DNA from: Shewanella marina JCM 15074
GTDB taxonomy: Bacteria > Pseudomonadota > Gammaproteobacteria > Enterobacterales > Shewanellaceae
Reading direction: 5' to 3'
NCBI RefSeq assembly: GCF_000614975.1
Contig: NZ_BALM01000004.1
Location: forward strand, 164,001-228,000
Length of the DNA stretch: 64,000 bases
Shown here: one piece after another, positions 28,886 to 38,334 of the stretch
How the letters are laid out: the number at the start of each line of letters is the position of its first letter
Position numbering within the stretch: position 1 is the first letter of the stretch
Made by a program: the position numbers and the translations under genes
The notes under the pieces: generated by a model
What the model was told of the DNA's origin: nothing
Database searches by the model: none
What the model saw: the letters and a program-made list of their open reading frames with translations, nothing else

Positions 28886-29299
28886 CTACTTCCAGTTAGG
28901 GTTTTGCTTCAGCACCTGTTGTAGTAGAGATTTGATATGCTCGCTAGGGTTACCTAGATAGAGATAAGAAGCATATTTGCTTGGTGTTAGAATCGCTGCA
29001 TCAGTATCTTTAACATGCACGACTAATGAGTATTCTTGTTTAGTTTGTGGGTTACTAATACGGATCATAAAATCGCTAGCACAATCATGCGGTTTACAAA
29101 AATTAGTCGCAGTGAATGTGGTGTTACCATCAACAATATCAGCCATTGGAGCCGTGACGATATTAGTTTTAGTATTGTTAATCCATGCTGGTGCACTCGT
29201 TAGCATCGACAAGGTTGGTTCGCTTATTTTACTTTGCGTATGGTCTGCACAAGCAGACAAGGCTAATGCGAGTGAACAGACTAAAATGATTTTTTTCAC
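28886..29299 (-). CDS. Ivy-family lysozyme-inhibitor-like lipoprotein
   Basis: The 137-residue precursor has a lipobox LSAC (residues 14-17), so it is a lipoprotein; residue 18 is Ala and 19 Asp. The mature domain carries the Ivy hallmark loop CKPHDC at 68-73, the loop that plugs the lysozyme active site in E. coli Ivy. Neighbouring features also fit: APAWINN before it and YLYLGNPSEHIKSLLQQVLKQNPNW at the end. Most Ivy proteins are soluble periplasmic; this one is membrane-anchored. It may protect against predator or host lysozyme or restrain self lytic transglycosylases (inference). Confidence 0.82.
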   Translation of the reverse strand: MKKIILVCSLALALSACADHTQSKISEPTLSMLTSAPAWINNTKTNIVTAPMADIVDGNTTFTATNFCKPHDCASDFMIRISNPQTKQEYSLVVHVKDTDAAILTPSKYASYLYLGNPSEHIKSLLQQVLKQNPNWK

Positions 29300-29375
29300 G
29301 CTATTCCTTAATCAGTTCAATTTGAAATTGTGAGCATTATAGTTGAGACATTTCATTCAACCCAATGATTTATCG

Positions 29376-29798
29376 TTAATCTTGACCATTGATAGTGATC
29401 AATAATTTACGACTGCCACCATAATCCCTATGTTCGCCTAAATAGATTCCTTGCCAAGTGCCTAACTGGAGTTGACCATTGCTTATTGGTAACGTGAGTT
29501 GGCAACCCAATAAACTCGCTTTTAAATGTGCAGGCATATCATCATCACCTTCATAGGTATGAGTGAAGTAGGGCGCTCGTTCAGGGACTAATCGGTTAAT
29601 GAAGGATTCAAAGTCCACTCGCACACTGGGATCGGCATTTTCATTAATGCTGATTGATGCCGATGTGTGCTTAATTAAAATATGAAGCAAACCAACGTTG
29701 ATATTATTAAGCTCGGGTAATTGGCGAAGTATTTCATTATCAATCAGATGAAAACCGCGAATTTTCGGCGTTAGCGAAATTTGTTTTTGTAACCACAT
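29376..29798 (-). CDS. yjbQ: YjbQ/UPF0047 family protein
   Basis: The 140-residue protein has the family motifs LLHILIKHTSASISINENADP, FTHTYEGDDDMPAHLKASLLG, LQLGTWQGIYLGEHRD and GSRKLLITI. Members form trimers with conserved His/Asp residues and show weak thiamine-phosphate synthase activity; the true role is uncertain. Monocistronic, cytoplasmic. Confidence 0.9.
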   Translation of the reverse strand: MWLQKQISLTPKIRGFHLIDNEILRQLPELNNINVGLLHILIKHTSASISINENADPSVRVDFESFINRLVPERAPYFTHTYEGDDDMPAHLKASLLGCQLTLPISNGQLQLGTWQGIYLGEHRDYGGSRKLLITINGQD

Positions 29799-30030
29799 AG
29801 CATCTACCTGTATAGAACAATTAATGTCATTTTACTTGTTAGCAATAAATATAGGCAAAAGTTTTAGTTTATTGTTTTCATTATTTATGAACTAAAAGCC
29901 TGCATATTTTTAGTGCAGTTAAGTCGTATGGATTTATTCCTATAGCATTAACTTGTAATGAGTCACATAAAATGAGTGTGATAGGTTGTAAGATACTGCG
30001 CAATTTTGTGTAATAAATTTGGTATGTTGT

Positions 30031-31980
30031 GTGAAATTTCGGAAAGATATTAATGGCCTCAGAGCCATAGCCGTAATCGCTGTTGTACTATTTCACTTTA
30101 ATCCATCATGGGTTCCTGGCGGCTTTGCTGGGGTTGATGTATTCTTTGTAATTTCTGGTTTCTTGATGACAGGAATTATCTTCCGGGGGTTAGAGAACAA
30201 TAACTTTTCTGTTATCAATTTCTACGTAGCCCGCGCTAACCGGATCATTCCTGCATTATCAGTTGTCTGCTTGGCTTTATTAGTTTTTGGCTGGTTTTAT
30301 CTGACGCCATTAGATTACCGCGCATTAGGAAAGCATGTCGCGAGTAGCATGGGCTTTTTGTCTAACATTATTTACTGGCGAGAATCGGGTTATTTTGATG
30401 CTGCATCACATAGTAAGTGGCTATTGCATACATGGTCGTTGTCTGTAGAGTGGCAATTCTACATGATTTACCCAGTGGTATTGTTGTTACTGAAAAAATG
30501 TATGTCTCTAAACAACATTAAGCGTCTACTAGTTGTAACGACGGTAATCAGTTTTATCTTTAGCGCTTATGCTACCTATAAAATGCCTAATGCATCATAT
30601 TTCTTATTGCCGACTCGCGCATGGGAAATGATGATGGGGGGGCTTGCATTCCTTTATCCATTACAGAATATAAAAGACTCGATAAAAAAATATCTTGAAT
30701 GGTTAGGCATCGCATTAATTTTAGTTTCATATACTTTTATATCTAAAGATAACCTATGGCCGGGATATTTGGCATTAATTCCAGTATTGGGTACTTATTT
30801 AGTGATTATTGCAAATCGTAACGATAGTGTAATTACTGATAACATTGTGATGCAAAAAATAGGTTTATGGTCTTATTCTATTTACCTATGGCATTGGCCA
30901 ATTGTTGTATTTGGATATTATTTTTATATGACTAATTGGGAATGGGTTGGGATACCTTTATCTGTCGCATTAGGGTTTTGTAGTTACAAGTATATTGAAA
31001 ACATAAAGTTCCCAGTACTATCTGACATCTCATTTAAACCAATTCTAATGGTTAAATCATTGTGGATGGCAGTGATGGTTGGGCTAACGTCTTCTTTTGT
31101 TTTTATTGAACATGGTTTTGCAGATCGGGTCGATGTTAGAGTGATTTCTGCTTTAAATTATAAGTATGATGTAAATAATTATGGTTGTATATCTGGGTGG
31201 GCGGAGCCATATAATAAAGGTTCATGTATTATTGGAAATAAAAGCAATATTAAAGCTATTGTTGTTGGTGATAGTCATGCTAACGCTTTATTGCCAAGTA
31301 TCACAAAAAATATTAACTTAGATGAAGATGGAATTGTTGTATATTCTAGAGCTGCATGCCCTTTTATATTAGATGTTAAAAGTGATAACTATGGTGTTTA
31401 TAATTGTAGTAATAGTAATAAATTTAACTTGAATGAAATAAAGGATAGGTATAAAGGGATTCCTGTTTTCGTTATTAATAGAATGTCAGTATATCTATAT
31501 GGTCAATCAGAAATAATTAAGAGAACTAAAGAGCCAATTGTGTACTTTAATAAAAAGCATGTTGAGGGAAACAATGAGCTACTTAATGATTTTTTATTTT
31601 TTTATAAAAAAACAATATGTGAACTATCATCAACAAATAGAGTTTATATTACAACTCCAATACCTGAAATGTATTATAATGTGCCAAATAAACTTGCTAA
31701 AAATATAATTTCTGGTAGAACTGATGTGGATGTTGAATTAGATGTAAAGGATTATTTATCACGAAATAAGTCATCATTAAAAATCATTAATGAAACAAGT
31801 GAACTTTGTGGCTCTAAAATATTAGATGTATCTAAATATTTATGTAATAAAGATGTGTGTATAGGGTCTTTTTCTGGTAAATCTGTTTATTCAGATGCTG
31901 ACCACTTATCAATAACAGGGAATGGACTATTGTTACCGATGTTTAAACCAATTTTTCGTAAGAAAGAAGAACGAAATTAA
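30031..31980 (+). CDS. OafA-type membrane O-acyltransferase with C-terminal SGNH domain
   Basis: The 649-residue protein has an acyltransferase-3 domain of about ten TM helices (residues 1-340): FRKDINGLRAIAVIAVVLFHF with its catalytic His, GFAGVDVFFVISGFLM and WLLHTWSLSVEWQFYM. From about residue 370 an SGNH-hydrolase-like domain follows, with IVVGDSHANALL (Ser) and SDADHLSITGN (Asp-x-x-His). Such proteins O-acetylate O-antigen, capsule or peptidoglycan in the periplasm. GTG 30031 yields the family N-terminus; TTG 30019 is possible. The second half is strongly AT-rich with many AAT/ATA codons, unlike the first half, suggesting recombination of the specificity domain. Confidence 0.85.
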   Translation: MKFRKDINGLRAIAVIAVVLFHFNPSWVPGGFAGVDVFFVISGFLMTGIIFRGLENNNFSVINFYVARANRIIPALSVVCLALLVFGWFYLTPLDYRALGKHVASSMGFLSNIIYWRESGYFDAASHSKWLLHTWSLSVEWQFYMIYPVVLLLLKKCMSLNNIKRLLVVTTVISFIFSAYATYKMPNASYFLLPTRAWEMMMGGLAFLYPLQNIKDSIKKYLEWLGIALILVSYTFISKDNLWPGYLALIPVLGTYLVIIANRNDSVITDNIVMQKIGLWSYSIYLWHWPIVVFGYYFYMTNWEWVGIPLSVALGFCSYKYIENIKFPVLSDISFKPILMVKSLWMAVMVGLTSSFVFIEHGFADRVDVRVISALNYKYDVNNYGCISGWAEPYNKGSCIIGNKSNIKAIVVGDSHANALLPSITKNINLDEDGIVVYSRAACPFILDVKSDNYGVYNCSNSNKFNLNEIKDRYKGIPVFVINRMSVYLYGQSEIIKRTKEPIVYFNKKHVEGNNELLNDFLFFYKKTICELSSTNRVYITTPIPEMYYNVPNKLAKNIISGRTDVDVELDVKDYLSRNKSSLKIINETSELCGSKILDVSKYLCNKDVCIGSFSGKSVYSDADHLSITGNGLLLPMFKPIFRKKEERN

Positions 31981-32557
31981 ACTCATATGATTTATGTTCT
32001 GGTTTTGTCGATTAGTGTGATTTTACTCTAAAAACTCAAAATAAGTAATGAATCATAACTGCACTGAGTTAGACATAATACCATTTTTTACTAGATAAAG
32101 AGTGTTTGAGAATAGGTTACTGTCTGGCATAGTTGATAGTATAGAGATTGGGTAATGCAGATTGTCATGATGTTACTATTAAAAATTAAAAATCCACTCA
32201 CACTGATGTCGGCAACTTTGTTAATATATTGTTGGCGCGAAGATGGGGTGTAGTAAATATGAGCTAAACTAATTCTGATTTAGCTTAGGTAAGATTAGGT
32301 AATAGTAGTAAAACTTATTAAGACACGCATAATAAATACATTACTTAAAACGCAGATAATAAGTTCAGCTATATCGATTTGAGTCATTGGACAAAATGCT
32401 ATAAATGCTAGTTAAAGTAAAGCTCTCTACAATTAGCTAATTGATATTGAAAATAGCAACTTCAGGTTGTTTGGGGATATAATCCTCGCATTATAGACAA
32501 ATGCAGGCTTTTCTTTCGATTGGCTGTGCAAAATTTGATATTTGAGATTAAAAAATT
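31981..32557. other. 577-bp AT-rich gap without a convincing gene
   Basis: Stops are frequent in all frames and I find no conserved motif. A TATAAT-like -10 at about 32479 could drive ppiC. Otherwise I see nothing in it. Confidence 0.5.
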
Positions 32558-32839
32558 ATGGCTCCACGTACTGCGGCAGCACTACATATTTTAGTGAAAC
32601 ACAAAGAGCAAGCTGAAGACATTATTAAGCAGCTTAATAATGGCGGTAAGTTTCATATGCTGGCTAAAAAGCATTCTACTTGTCCATCAGGCAAAAATGG
32701 TGGCGATTTAGGTGAGTTTAGACAAGGTCAAATGGTACCTCAGTTTGATAAAGCCTGTTTTACTGGCGAAATCCTTGTACCACAACTGGTGAAAACCAAG
32801 TTTGGATGGCATGTAGTTAAGGTGCTGTACCGCACTTAA
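32558..32839 (+). CDS. ppiC: Peptidyl-prolyl cis-trans isomerase C (parvulin)
   Basis: The 93-residue protein is a single parvulin domain without signal peptide: [56 protein letters not shown] and [13 protein letters not shown]. It has the length of E. coli PpiC and accelerates proline isomerisation in cytoplasmic proteins. Monocistronic, ending in a strong terminator. Confidence 0.95.
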   Translation: MAPRTAAALHILVKHKEQAEDIIKQLNNGGKFHMLAKKHSTCPSGKNGGDLGEFRQGQMVPQFDKACFTGEILVPQLVKTKFGWHVVKVLYRT

Positions 32840-32865
32840 TATCCTTTGTGATAAAGAAAAATTTG

Positions 32866-32899
32866 AGTGGGCTGATTAGTGATAATCAGCCCACTTTTT
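32866..32899 (+). terminator. Strong terminator after ppiC
   Basis: Perfect 13-bp stem AGTGGGCTGATTA / TAATCAGCCCACT with a 4-base loop, then TTTT. Confidence 0.88.
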
Positions 32900-33068
32900 A
32901 TGTTGCAATTAAGCTCACTTTCTACTTCGCTTAATCCTCGATGGATGAATAGTCGTTATAGACTAATTACTCCCGAATGTTGCGTATATGTATAAAACTT
33001 GTGATTTGTGTCTCTGGCTGTTTTTACTATTTTAGTTATTATCAACAAAATCACTGAGTTGAGTTAGT

Positions 33069-33539
33069 ATGAAAAAAAGAATTATGGTCGATATGTCGGC
33101 TACTTTATTACATCACGGCCATATTCGCTTGTTAAAACAAGCTCATGAAATGGGTTATGTGGTAGTGGCATTAACCACAGATGATGAGATTCGCTCAAAA
33201 AAGGGGTATACCGCGGAGCTTAACTATCAAGAACGTAAAGAAATACTTGAAAGTGTTCGCTATGTTGATGAGGTTGTACCATGTAATTGGCTGATTGATA
33301 ATGATTTTCTCATCGAACACCATATAGATTTGCTTGTTCATGGATGTGACAATGTTAACCATATACCTGAAGATAAATTAGTTATTTTCCCGCGAACCAA
33401 AGGGGTGAGTAGCTCTGAACTACGTGAGCGCGTACTCGACAGTTTGGTTGATATTAATTTAAGTGGTAATAAAGGGCCGTCAGAGAAGATAGCTCATATG
33501 TTAATCAATACTATAAAAAATGAATTCAAATTAGATTAG
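33069..33539 (+). CDS. Cytidylyltransferase-family protein in a phosphonate-transport operon
   Basis: The 156-residue protein is a TagD/GCT-like nucleotidyltransferase: the CTP-binding HHGH motif at residues 15-18, the RYVDEVVPCNW strand and SSSELRERV matching the family RTxGISTxxL-type motif (here FPRTKGVSSSELRERV). Family members make CDP-glycerol, CDP-choline/ethanolamine or CMP-phosphonates. It ends 9 bases before a 2-aminoethylphosphonate-type binding-protein gene, so a role in activating an imported aminophosphonate or its alcohol analogue for surface decoration is possible (inference). The C-terminus adds about 40 residues after the core. Confidence 0.75.
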   Translation: MKKRIMVDMSATLLHHGHIRLLKQAHEMGYVVVALTTDDEIRSKKGYTAELNYQERKEILESVRYVDEVVPCNWLIDNDFLIEHHIDLLVHGCDNVNHIPEDKLVIFPRTKGVSSSELRERVLDSLVDINLSGNKGPSEKIAHMLINTIKNEFKLD

Positions 33540-33548
33540 TGAGATTAA

Positions 33549-34541
33549 ATGAAACGGATTTTGTTTATCAGCTGCTGCATGGCAATAGCCAGTACTAGTT
33601 CTTTTGCTAACACTCAATTGGCGGTTTACACCTCAATTGAAAACGATAGGTTAGCTTCATATAAATCGGCTTTCGAGAAAATCAATCCTGAGATAGAAAT
33701 CAATTGGGTTCGTGACTCTACAGGGGTGATTACTGCCAAATTATTAGCTGAAAAAGCAGCGCCTAAAGCTGATGTCGCATTTGGTGTTGGCGCCAGTAGT
33801 CTATTAATTTTAAAAAAGGAGGGATTACTACAAAGCTATAAGCCGATGGGCTATGAGTTGTTATCAACTAAAATGCGTGACAATAATTCAAATCCACATT
33901 GGGTCGGAATGGATGCATGGGCGACAGGTTTATGCATTAATAAGTTTGTAATGAAAAAACATAATTTGCCATCTCCTAAAACATGGCAAGATTTAACTAA
34001 TCCCATCTATAAAGGCCTAATTGCAGCCCCAAACCCTGCGTCATCGGGTTCTGGTTTTATGAATCTTACTGCATGGATCCAAATGTGGGGAGAGCCAAAA
34101 GCTTGGGCTTATATGGATGGTCTCAATAAAAACATCAAGATGTATACCCATTCTGGTACTAAGCCCTGCAGCATGGCGGCTCAAGGAGAAGTAGCTATTG
34201 GCATCTCATCTTCATCTTTTGCCGATAATTTAATCAAGCGCCGTGCACCTATCGATGTAGTGCTTCCTGCAGGTGGTATCGGCTGGGAGATGGAAGCGGC
34301 TGCTATTATCAAAGGCACTCAGCATCTGCAAGCGGCACAAAAGCTATTAGATTGGGTAAGTTCTGATGATGTTGCTAAGCTCGGTGTAAAATTCTCTGGT
34401 ATTACTGCGCGTGAATCTTTTATGTCAGCTGCAGGCAAAAAAAGCTATCAGGCCATGATTGATAATGATTTAGCTTGGGCTGCAGAGCATCGCTCACAAT
34501 TAATTGAACAATGGCGTCAAAAATACGAATTAGCTAATTAA
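33549..34541 (+). CDS. ABC transporter periplasmic binding protein, 2-aminoethylphosphonate type
   Basis: The 330-residue precursor has a signal peptide (ISCCMAIASTSSFA). The mature type II binding fold resembles the FbpA/PhnS group: LAVYTSIENDRLASYKSAFEKINPEIEINWVRDSTGVITAKLLAEK, WVGMDAWATGLCINK, AAPNPASSGSGFMNLTAW and the late WEMEAAAIIKGT. The iron-ligand tyrosines of true FbpA are not evident; the pattern is that of the putative 2-aminoethylphosphonate binding family. It delivers the ligand to the permease two genes downstream. Confidence 0.78.
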   Translation: MKRILFISCCMAIASTSSFANTQLAVYTSIENDRLASYKSAFEKINPEIEINWVRDSTGVITAKLLAEKAAPKADVAFGVGASSLLILKKEGLLQSYKPMGYELLSTKMRDNNSNPHWVGMDAWATGLCINKFVMKKHNLPSPKTWQDLTNPIYKGLIAAPNPASSGSGFMNLTAWIQMWGEPKAWAYMDGLNKNIKMYTHSGTKPCSMAAQGEVAIGISSSSFADNLIKRRAPIDVVLPAGGIGWEMEAAAIIKGTQHLQAAQKLLDWVSSDDVAKLGVKFSGITARESFMSAAGKKSYQAMIDNDLAWAAEHRSQLIEQWRQKYELAN

Positions 34542-34557
34542 ATAGAGTGAGAGATGC

Positions 34558-35559
34558 GTGAGCTTTTTAACGATTGAACATGTCGTCAAAGATTACCAAC
34601 AATACCGTGCTTTGCACGGTATTTCTTTGTCGATTACACAAGGTGAGTTTATCTGCTTTTTAGGGCCTTCTGGCTGTGGTAAAACCTCATTATTAAACAT
34701 TATTGCAGGCTTAAATTACCCTGATATGGGGAAAGTGAGCTGTGTTAATGAAGATATTACTTATTTAACCCCAGCTAAGCGAAATTTCGGTGTGGTTTTT
34801 CAAAACTATGCGTTATTCCCTAATCTTACCGTTTCGCAAAATATCAGTTATGGTTTGCGTGGTAAAGAGTGGACCACAGCTAGAATCAGTGACCGTATTG
34901 ATGAACTGCTTAATTTAATCGGATTAACCCATATTGCGCAGCGCTTTCCGCTAGAGCTTTCTGGCGGCCAGCAACAACGGGTTGCACTGGCCCGTGCAAT
35001 TGCCAATCGTCCACAATTATTACTGCTGGATGAACCCTTGTCAGCGCTTGATGCCAAAGTGAGAGTGCAATTGCGACATGAGTTAAAGCAGTTGCAGCGT
35101 AAGCTTGGTATAACCGTGATTATGGTCACTCATGACCAAGAAGAGGCGATGGCACTGGCTGACCGAATTGTGGTGATGAATGATGGCCGTATTGAGCAGG
35201 TGGGAGTGCCTCAAGCGTTATATTTTAATCCCACCAGCCGCTTTGTTGCTGAGTTTGTTGGTAGCATGAACATATTACAGCTGCCGCAATGGAATGCTAA
35301 TAAGACTATTGGTGTTCGCTATGAACAAGTCAAAGTGCAACTTGCTACAGAATTAGCGTTAGCACAAGAATATACTTTGGTAGCACGGTTACAAGGCTAT
35401 CAACTGTTAGGGGCATTTTATCGACTAGAATTGTTGCTCAGCGATCAAACAACAATCGTTTATGCCGATGTCAGTTGTCATCAATTCAATCATGATGGAT
35501 TAGCAAATCAAACATTATTAGCGATCACCATTCCAATGTTGGCGTGGTGTTTATTCTAA
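34558..35559 (+). CDS. ABC transporter ATPase, 2-aminoethylphosphonate type
   Basis: A 333-residue ATPase: Walker A GPSGCGKTSLLN, Q-loop NYALFPNLTV, signature LSGGQQQRVALARA, Walker B LLLLDEPLSALD, H-loop MVTHD, and a TOBE-like regulatory region from about residue 230. A GTG start at 34558 gives MSFLTIEHVVKDY and is preceded by GTGAGAG. Its stop overlaps the permease start (TAATG). It powers import together with the binding protein and permease. Confidence 0.85.
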   Translation: MSFLTIEHVVKDYQQYRALHGISLSITQGEFICFLGPSGCGKTSLLNIIAGLNYPDMGKVSCVNEDITYLTPAKRNFGVVFQNYALFPNLTVSQNISYGLRGKEWTTARISDRIDELLNLIGLTHIAQRFPLELSGGQQQRVALARAIANRPQLLLLDEPLSALDAKVRVQLRHELKQLQRKLGITVIMVTHDQEEAMALADRIVVMNDGRIEQVGVPQALYFNPTSRFVAEFVGSMNILQLPQWNANKTIGVRYEQVKVQLATELALAQEYTLVARLQGYQLLGAFYRLELLLSDQTTIVYADVSCHQFNHDGLANQTLLAITIPMLAWCLF

Positions 35560-37220
35560 TGTTATCTGTTCATTTTAAGTGTAATCAAAGCCGTTATCTC
35601 GCTGGTTTGTTGTTACTTTTGCCTTTGCTATTTTTATGGAATGGCGTGCTTATTCCCGTTGCGCAATTGCTTGTTCGCAGTGTGACTGACAATAATGGTC
35701 AATATATCGGCTTGAGCAACTTTAGCAGTTACTTTGCAGATGTAGGTTTGGTTTCTGCATTAAGTCACTCTGTATTTGTCAGTGTTATTGTGACGTTGGT
35801 GAGTGTATCAACTGCGTTTACTTTGGCATATGGTTTAGTCCGTAGCCAGTTATTGGGTAAATCATGGTTACAAGCGTTAATCCAAATACCACTGTTTGTC
35901 CCTTCGATATTTCCCTGTCTTGGATTGATTTACTTGTTTGGTGGTCAAGGCATTATCTCAAGCTATTTAACTGATTTTAATTTGTATGGCCCAGTTGGGG
36001 TTATTTTAGGCGGGATTATTTTTACCTTACCTCATGCGGTATTAATGCTCGTTACTACATTGCGTGGTGTGGATGTTCGTTTATATCAAGCAGCAAGTAC
36101 GCTAGGAGCAGGGGCTTGGCGTCAGTTTGTCACTGTCACGTTAGCCAATAGTATTTACGGCATCATTAGCGCTTGTTTTGTGGTGTTTACATTAACCATG
36201 ACAGACTTTGGTATTGCAAAGGTGTTGGCAGGGAATTACTCCATGCTGGCGACAGAGATATACAAACAAGTCATTGGCCAGCAGAACTTCTCAATGGGGG
36301 CGACTATCAGTTTAATTCTAGTGATACCGACCTGTATTGCGTTTGCTGTTGATAGCTGGGCACGTAAAAAACAAGCTCGCTTAGCCAATAACCAAATTTA
36401 TCAGACCGTGGATAAATCACCTGTCAGAGATTGGGTATTTACACTTGTTTGCTGGTTACCATGTCTATTGATTATTGCCGTTATTGGTGTCGTCGTGTGG
36501 GGCTCATTGATTGCTTATTGGCCCTATGATTTTAGCTTTACTCTGGCAAATTATGACTTTGATGCGTTTGGATATGGCTGGCAGCCCTATTGGAATTCAT
36601 TGATTTTAGCAAGTTTGGTTGCAATATTGGGCACATTCATCACCTTTGCGAGCAGTTATCTTACTACAAGAGTAGATACATCAATTTACTTAAGTGGTTT
36701 TATGCGTTTATTAGCATTATTACCGTTGAGCATTCCTGGTACCGTGTTAGGTTTAGCCTATATTTTTGCTTTTAATCGACCTGACTCATGGTTAAACACG
36801 CTACAAGGGACATTTGTTATTTTGGCATTTAATAGCATAGCGCATCTGTTTTCAGTAGCGTACCTGACTTTTAATAACACATTAACGCGACTGGATGCTA
36901 ATTATGAGCGAGTGGGATGTTCGTTATCTGTGCCGCAATGGCAAACCGTTATGCGAGTGATTGTGCCACTATCAAAGTTGAGTATATTAGATATTTTCTT
37001 TTATCTATTTGTGAATGCATTAACAACCGTTTCTGCAGTGGTATTTTTGTATGGTACGCATACAGTATTAGCTTCTGTTGTTATTTTAAATATGGATGAT
37101 GCAGGCAATATTGCAGCAGCCTCAGCAATGGGTACGGTATTATTGTTAACTGCGTTATGCGTAAAAGGGACGCATATGTTTTTGATTCAGTTATTAGGTA
37201 AATCAACTCGTATTTTGTAA
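35559..37220 (+). CDS. ABC transporter permease with two fused membrane domains
   Basis: The 553-residue protein contains about twelve TM segments arranged as two six-helix halves, each with an EAA-type cytoplasmic loop (YQAASTLGAGAWRQFVTVTLA near residue 180 and YERVGCSLSVPQWQTVMRVIVP near 450). This is the fused FbpB-like form seen in the putative 2-aminoethylphosphonate permeases. ATG 35559 overlaps the ATPase stop, so translation is coupled. It ends the operon that starts at 33069. Confidence 0.85.
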   Translation: MLSVHFKCNQSRYLAGLLLLLPLLFLWNGVLIPVAQLLVRSVTDNNGQYIGLSNFSSYFADVGLVSALSHSVFVSVIVTLVSVSTAFTLAYGLVRSQLLGKSWLQALIQIPLFVPSIFPCLGLIYLFGGQGIISSYLTDFNLYGPVGVILGGIIFTLPHAVLMLVTTLRGVDVRLYQAASTLGAGAWRQFVTVTLANSIYGIISACFVVFTLTMTDFGIAKVLAGNYSMLATEIYKQVIGQQNFSMGATISLILVIPTCIAFAVDSWARKKQARLANNQIYQTVDKSPVRDWVFTLVCWLPCLLIIAVIGVVVWGSLIAYWPYDFSFTLANYDFDAFGYGWQPYWNSLILASLVAILGTFITFASSYLTTRVDTSIYLSGFMRLLALLPLSIPGTVLGLAYIFAFNRPDSWLNTLQGTFVILAFNSIAHLFSVAYLTFNNTLTRLDANYERVGCSLSVPQWQTVMRVIVPLSKLSILDIFFYLFVNALTTVSAVVFLYGTHTVLASVVILNMDDAGNIAAASAMGTVLLLTALCVKGTHMFLIQLLGKSTRIL

Positions 37221-37290
37221 CTGTTTTATTATCAGCATTTAAGACGTTATCTTTACCCAAACTATGGTGACAATATTAGTCAGTCTTAAA

Positions 37291-37605
37291 TCATGTTTTT
37301 GTTAATGCTTTGAGGATTTTTGTCGAGTCATAACCTCGGATAATTTCACCGTTAATGACTAATACGGGTATGCCACTGCCGCCTATTTGGTTGTACTTAT
37401 GTCGCCCTATAGCTGATTTCTCTATGTCATACTCAGTGTATTTAACACCTTTGTCCTGTAAAAAACCTCTTGCTTTCTTGCAGTATTGACACCATGAGGT
37501 TGTATATAGTTCAACCTGTGAATTGGGGGTGATGGGCTTAGCTGTAATGACATCCCATTTCTGGATTATAAGTACAAGTAAAGCCACAAAGATTAATTTT
37601 TTCAT
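37291..37605 (-). CDS. Membrane-anchored glutaredoxin-like protein
   Basis: The 104-residue protein begins with a hydrophobic segment (LIFVALLVLIIQKW) that is either a signal anchor or an uncleaved signal peptide, then a glutaredoxin domain with active site SWCQYCKKA (CxxC), KYTEYDIE, SGIPVLVING (cis-Pro) and GYDSTKILKAL. It would act as a thiol-disulfide reductase facing the periplasm. It is convergent with the phosphonate operon. Confidence 0.82.
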   Translation of the reverse strand: MKKLIFVALLVLIIQKWDVITAKPITPNSQVELYTTSWCQYCKKARGFLQDKGVKYTEYDIEKSAIGRHKYNQIGGSGIPVLVINGEIIRGYDSTKILKALTKT

Positions 37606-37927
37606 TAGCCATAACCTATTCTTTGTTGAAAAGTGAACAGTCTATTAGCGTGACTTCAGTTTAACTCTATAATCAGTTTTGATTTAAAAGGAATTAAAAC
37701 GCTACTTTATTTAGATTTTATAACAAGCTAACAACGATATAGCACTTTAGCAAGGCTTGTTCATTCTTGATAAAAGGGCTGTTGAGATGATCAAGAGTGC
37801 GTATTGCGGGGTAAATAAAATTAAATTATTCATTTTATCTGTATACACGTATTTTTTAAGTCTTTAGATATTATTGATAATATTCCTTATTTTATTGTGT
37901 ATAGATCTTTGATTTTGATTAATAAAA
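37606..37927. other. About 320 bp without a gene
   Basis: AT-rich spacer upstream of the glutaredoxin-like gene, so its promoter must lie here. No other feature stands out. Confidence 0.4.
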
Positions 37928-37966
37928 AACGGCAGCGTTTATTTATAGATAAACGCTGCCGTTTTA
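37924..37966 (-). terminator. Terminator of the hya-hyp operon
   Basis: AACGGCAGCGTTTAT / ATAAACGCTGCCGTT form a long stem around a short loop, with an A-run on the left that is the T-tract of the minus strand. It lies about 25 bases after the hypA stop. Confidence 0.85.
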
Positions 37967-37990
37967 TAGAAGAGCATAATATGCTGAGCT

Positions 37991-38334
37991 TTATTGCTCT
38001 AACTCCAACTGCATTAGCATCATATCTTCGCCATCGAGTACGCGAGTGTCTGTGCTTTGGCAATTAGGGCAAACAACAGTGCGCTCGTCCAAGGTGGAGG
38101 TGACGCCACATTGATGACAAGCGATAATCAATGGCTGAATATTCATCTCTAACACGGCATCATGGCAGACGCTTCAAGCTTGAAGGTTTCAAATGCGGTT
38201 TTTAATAGTTCAGGTTCAACACCACTAAGCACACCTACTTTAATCGCTACACGGGTGATTTTAGTCGAGTGTTGCTCACGGGCATGTTGTTCACATTGTT
38301 CAATCAAAGAGCTCACAATTGAATATTCGTGCAT
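37991..38334 (-). pseudogene. hypA: Hydrogenase nickel-insertion protein HypA, frame broken near 38168
   Basis: HypA binds Ni2+ through its N-terminal Met-His-Glu and delivers it with HypB to the large subunit. The frame from 38334 reads [18 protein letters not shown] to residue 55, then closes at 38149. The next frame continues [52 protein letters not shown], including the zinc CxxC pairs, with its stop at 37991. One missing base at about 38168 accounts for this and yields 114 residues. The start overlaps the hypE stop codon by one base. The last gene of the operon. Confidence 0.9.

Noticed and set aside
31981..32557. Hidden small gene or sRNA upstream of ppiC
   Set aside because: No frame with a ribosome site and no hairpin with T-tract could be found.
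33549..37220. Ferric iron transporter (FbpABC type)
   Set aside because: The domain layout is similar, but the binding protein lacks the paired tyrosines and the cytidylyltransferase neighbour fits a phosphonate-type system better.
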